A stretch of DNA of 55,287 nt from Gnetum montanum (taxonomy: Eukaryota; Streptophyta; Gnetopsida; Gnetales; Gnetaceae): assembly GCA_015680685.1 (NCBI GenBank), contig MNCI01018418.1:239220-294506 (forward strand). The letters are read 5' to 3'. Position numbers and translations under genes: made by a program. The notes beneath the pieces were generated by a model, which worked only from the letters and a program-made list of their open reading frames with translations, was not told the origin of the DNA and did no database searches. Below are positions 53,161-55,287 of this stretch, piece after piece; the stretch's first letter is position 1, and each line of letters opens with the position of its first letter.

Positions 53161-53890
53161 TCTCTTCAATGATAAGACAATCATGTGATACATTGATAGT
53201 GGGTGTTCAAGATACATGACAAGTGAAAATTCCTATTTAACCCACTTCATGGAACAAAATTGTGGAATAGTCATGTTTGGAGATGATATGGAAGCACCTA
53301 TAATAGGAATTGATAGCATAGGAGGTAAATGTAAATGATTACCAACTATTAACAAAGTGTCTTTTGTTGATGGATTAAAGCATAATATTCTCAGTGTTTG
53401 TCAACTTTGTGATTCAAATTTCAATGTTACTTTTTCTAAAGAAATATGTAGAATACAAGATTTACCTACTGGAAATGTTGTGATAGAAGGAACTAGAAAA
53501 GGAAATGTATATATCACTATTTTTGAAAATTTTCCTAATCTTATATCCCAAGTGCTTAGTGAGTTGTATAAATGATACACTCTTTGGCATAGAAAGTTGG
53601 GCCACATAAATAAGAAAATTATTCAAACCTTGGTATCAAAGGAAATGGTTTTCCCTCTCCCCAGGCTCAAAGATTTCAATCTAAATACATGTAAAGCTTG
53701 CCCAAAAGGGAAACAAACAAGGGTAATATTTGGTAAGAAAACTTGTATTTCAATCACTCGTTCCTTAGATTTGCTTCATATGGATGTGGTTGGTCCAATT
53801 CAAATACTTAGCTTGGGAAAGAATAGATATTTTTTGACTATTGATGATTATTATTCTTGCTTGGATTACATTTTTACATCAAAAATATGA
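53161..53890 (+). pseudogene. Sirevirus-like pol: protease, pre-integrase, integrase start
   Basis: One frame with stops at 53336, 53573 and 53888. YIDSGCSRYMTSENSYL is the protease with Asp and DSG(C/A)S intact. FVDGLKHNILSVCQLCDSNF and EGTRKGNVYI follow, then LWHRKLGHINKKIIQTL and CKACPKGKQTRVIF (the HHCC zinc part), and LDLLHMDVVGPIQ with FLTIDDYYSCLDYIF (first Asp of the core). The sequence fits Sirevirus/Maximus pol closely. Upstream gag shares the frame. Confidence 0.86.
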
Positions 53891-54590
53891 GGTATTTGAT
53901 CATGTTTTTAGAATTAGCAATTAGATCCAAAAACAAAAAGGATATAGCATTAAAGTTATTAGAAGCGAAAGTGGAGGTGAATTCAAAAATGCAAAGTTTG
54001 AATAGTTTTTTCGCATGAATGATATTCTACATTAATTCTCTAATGTAAGAAATCCTTAACAAAATGGGATAGTGGAATGAAGAAAAAAAAAGCTTAAACG
54101 AGATCTGAAGAACCATATTAAATGATTGAAGTCTTTCTCATCACTTCTAGACCAAAGCCATCAACACTACTTGCTATGTCTCTAATAAATTTATGGTATG
54201 AAGATTCATTTCTAAAACTTTTGATGAATTGTAGACTAGTAGAAAACCATCAGTAGCTTATTTTCATGTTTTTGGTTAAAAATATTATATTCTAAATGAT
54301 AAAGATAACTTAAGAAAGTTTGATCTGAAAACCAATGAAGGCATTTTCTTAGGATATTCCCTAGTTGGCAAGGCTTACAATGTATTTAATAAAAGGACAA
54401 ACACTATAGAAGAAACCATAAATGTCAAAATAGATGATCATGACATTACATCTCCTCAACCTGATGATTAAGTTGTTTCCATTCAAAAATTATCTAGCCC
54501 CACTCAAGTGCAAGTTGAAAAAATTTTAGAAATAGAAACTAATCATGATGAAGAGCAAGATGATGAACTTCATGAGATATCCACTCTCAA
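53891..54590 (+). pseudogene. Sirevirus-like pol: integrase core and C-terminus, badly decayed
   Basis: Fragments in several frames fit the integrase order: IKVIRSESGGEFKNAKFE (second Asp changed to Glu/Ser context), KRDLKNHIK, GIFLGYSLVGKAYNVFNKRT and an acidic EEQDDELHE stretch. No frame stays open. The assignment relies on position and on GxFLGYS...YNVFN wording. Confidence 0.65.
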
Positions 54591-55287
54591 TTGAAAATGC
54601 CTAGCCTCAACAAAACTCACTCTCTTAATGATGTTATCGGGAAAGTTCATGATGGTGTTCGTACTAGAAGTCAAATCAAAAATATTTGTGATCTTTTGGA
54701 AAACCTCTTCCAACTTGATCCCAAAAACTTTAAGGAAGCTAAAGGAGAGGAAGGATGAATTTTTGCTATGCAAGATGAACTCACTCAATTTGCTAGAAAT
54801 GATGTATGGGAATTGACACCTATGCCAGATTATAAACCTATTATTGGAAAAAAATGGGTCTTTAGTAATAAGACTAATGAAAATGGAAACATCATTAAAA
54901 ATACGTCTATATTTCTTGCTAAAGGATACAACCAATAAGAAGGGATTGACTTTGATAAGTCCTTTGCTCCTCTTGCTAGGCTAGAATCTATTAGACTTTT
55001 TCTAGCCTATGTTAGCATCAAAAACATCAAGCCCTATCAAATGGATGCTAAAAGTGCTTTCCTGAATGAAACCATATAAGAAGAAGCTTACATTGAACAA
55101 CCTAAAGGATTTGTTGATTCCATCAAGCTTAATCATGTGTACAAGCTTAAGAAAGCTCTCTATGATCTTAAACAAGATCCAATAGTTTGGTATGAAAGAC
55201 TTTCACAACACCTTACATTGAATGGTTTTGAAAGATGTATATTTAATGTTACTCTATTTCTTAAAAGAGAAGACAATGATCTTATAT
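54591..55287 (+). pseudogene. Sirevirus-like pol: reverse transcriptase start (runs off window)
   Basis: One frame from 54597 to the window end with stops near 54756, 54936 and 55077. It reads [89 protein letters not shown] and [14 protein letters not shown] (motif A). Next come EEAYIEQPKGFVD and VYKLKKALYDLKQDPIVWYE. The stop at 54756 is TGA where Trp is usual, and two others are TAA after ATA or CAA. The YVDD motif lies beyond the window. Confidence 0.88.

Overview
The window is plant nuclear DNA made almost entirely of decayed, nested retrotransposons. No intact host gene, rRNA, tRNA or CRISPR array was recognised. It is AT-rich. It carries plant L1-type LINEs, Ty1/copia elements of the Tork and Sirevirus types, and Ty3/gypsy elements of the Athila, Tat/Ogre and chromovirus types. 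Many copies are old, with numerous stop codons and imperfect target duplications, which suggests a large, slowly purged seed-plant genome. A gymnosperm is plausible, but this is inference. Three unresolved bases (N) lie at 6196, 41781 and 41966.

Layout. (1) 1-6480: an L1-type LINE (+, about 545-6195) has split the reverse transcriptase of an older minus-strand LINE. (2) 6480-8987: AT-rich DNA with a candidate SINE, a short duplication and a decayed LINE ORF1. (3) 8988-27473: a minus-strand Tork-like copia element with 695/694-bp LTRs, PBS and PPT. Its RT is interrupted by an Athila-like gypsy composite (+, 10542-23715) that has three LTRs. The two internal units of the composite carry complementary deletions: one has gag-protease but no pol, the other has protease-RT-RNase H-integrase but no PBS or gag. 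(4) 27474-28015: start of another LINE ORF1. (5) 28040-29225 and 50757-51215: a minus-strand chromovirus pol split by a 21.5-kb Tat/Ogre-lineage element (+, 29231-50751). That element has about 1.6-kb LTRs and a perfect 5-bp target duplication, CTCCT. (6) About 51216-55287: a plus-strand Sirevirus-like copia element cut off by the window end.

The most unusual region is the roughly 9.7-kb stretch between protease and reverse transcriptase of the Tat/Ogre element (35703-45423). It carries an antisense, multi-exon gene relic (minus strand, about 40138 down to 36565). Seven exons are visible, joined by six GT-AG introns of 82-119 bp, and the reading phase is kept across the junctions I could check. 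Its longest exon, 1059 bp, has no net indel; it is interrupted only by stop codons of the kind made by C-to-T or G-to-A change at Gln and Trp codons. Nearby are a degenerate repeat array of about 190-bp units and a dispersed motif (CCAAGGCCTTAAACTAGCA-like) that brackets the block and recurs just before the 3' LTR.
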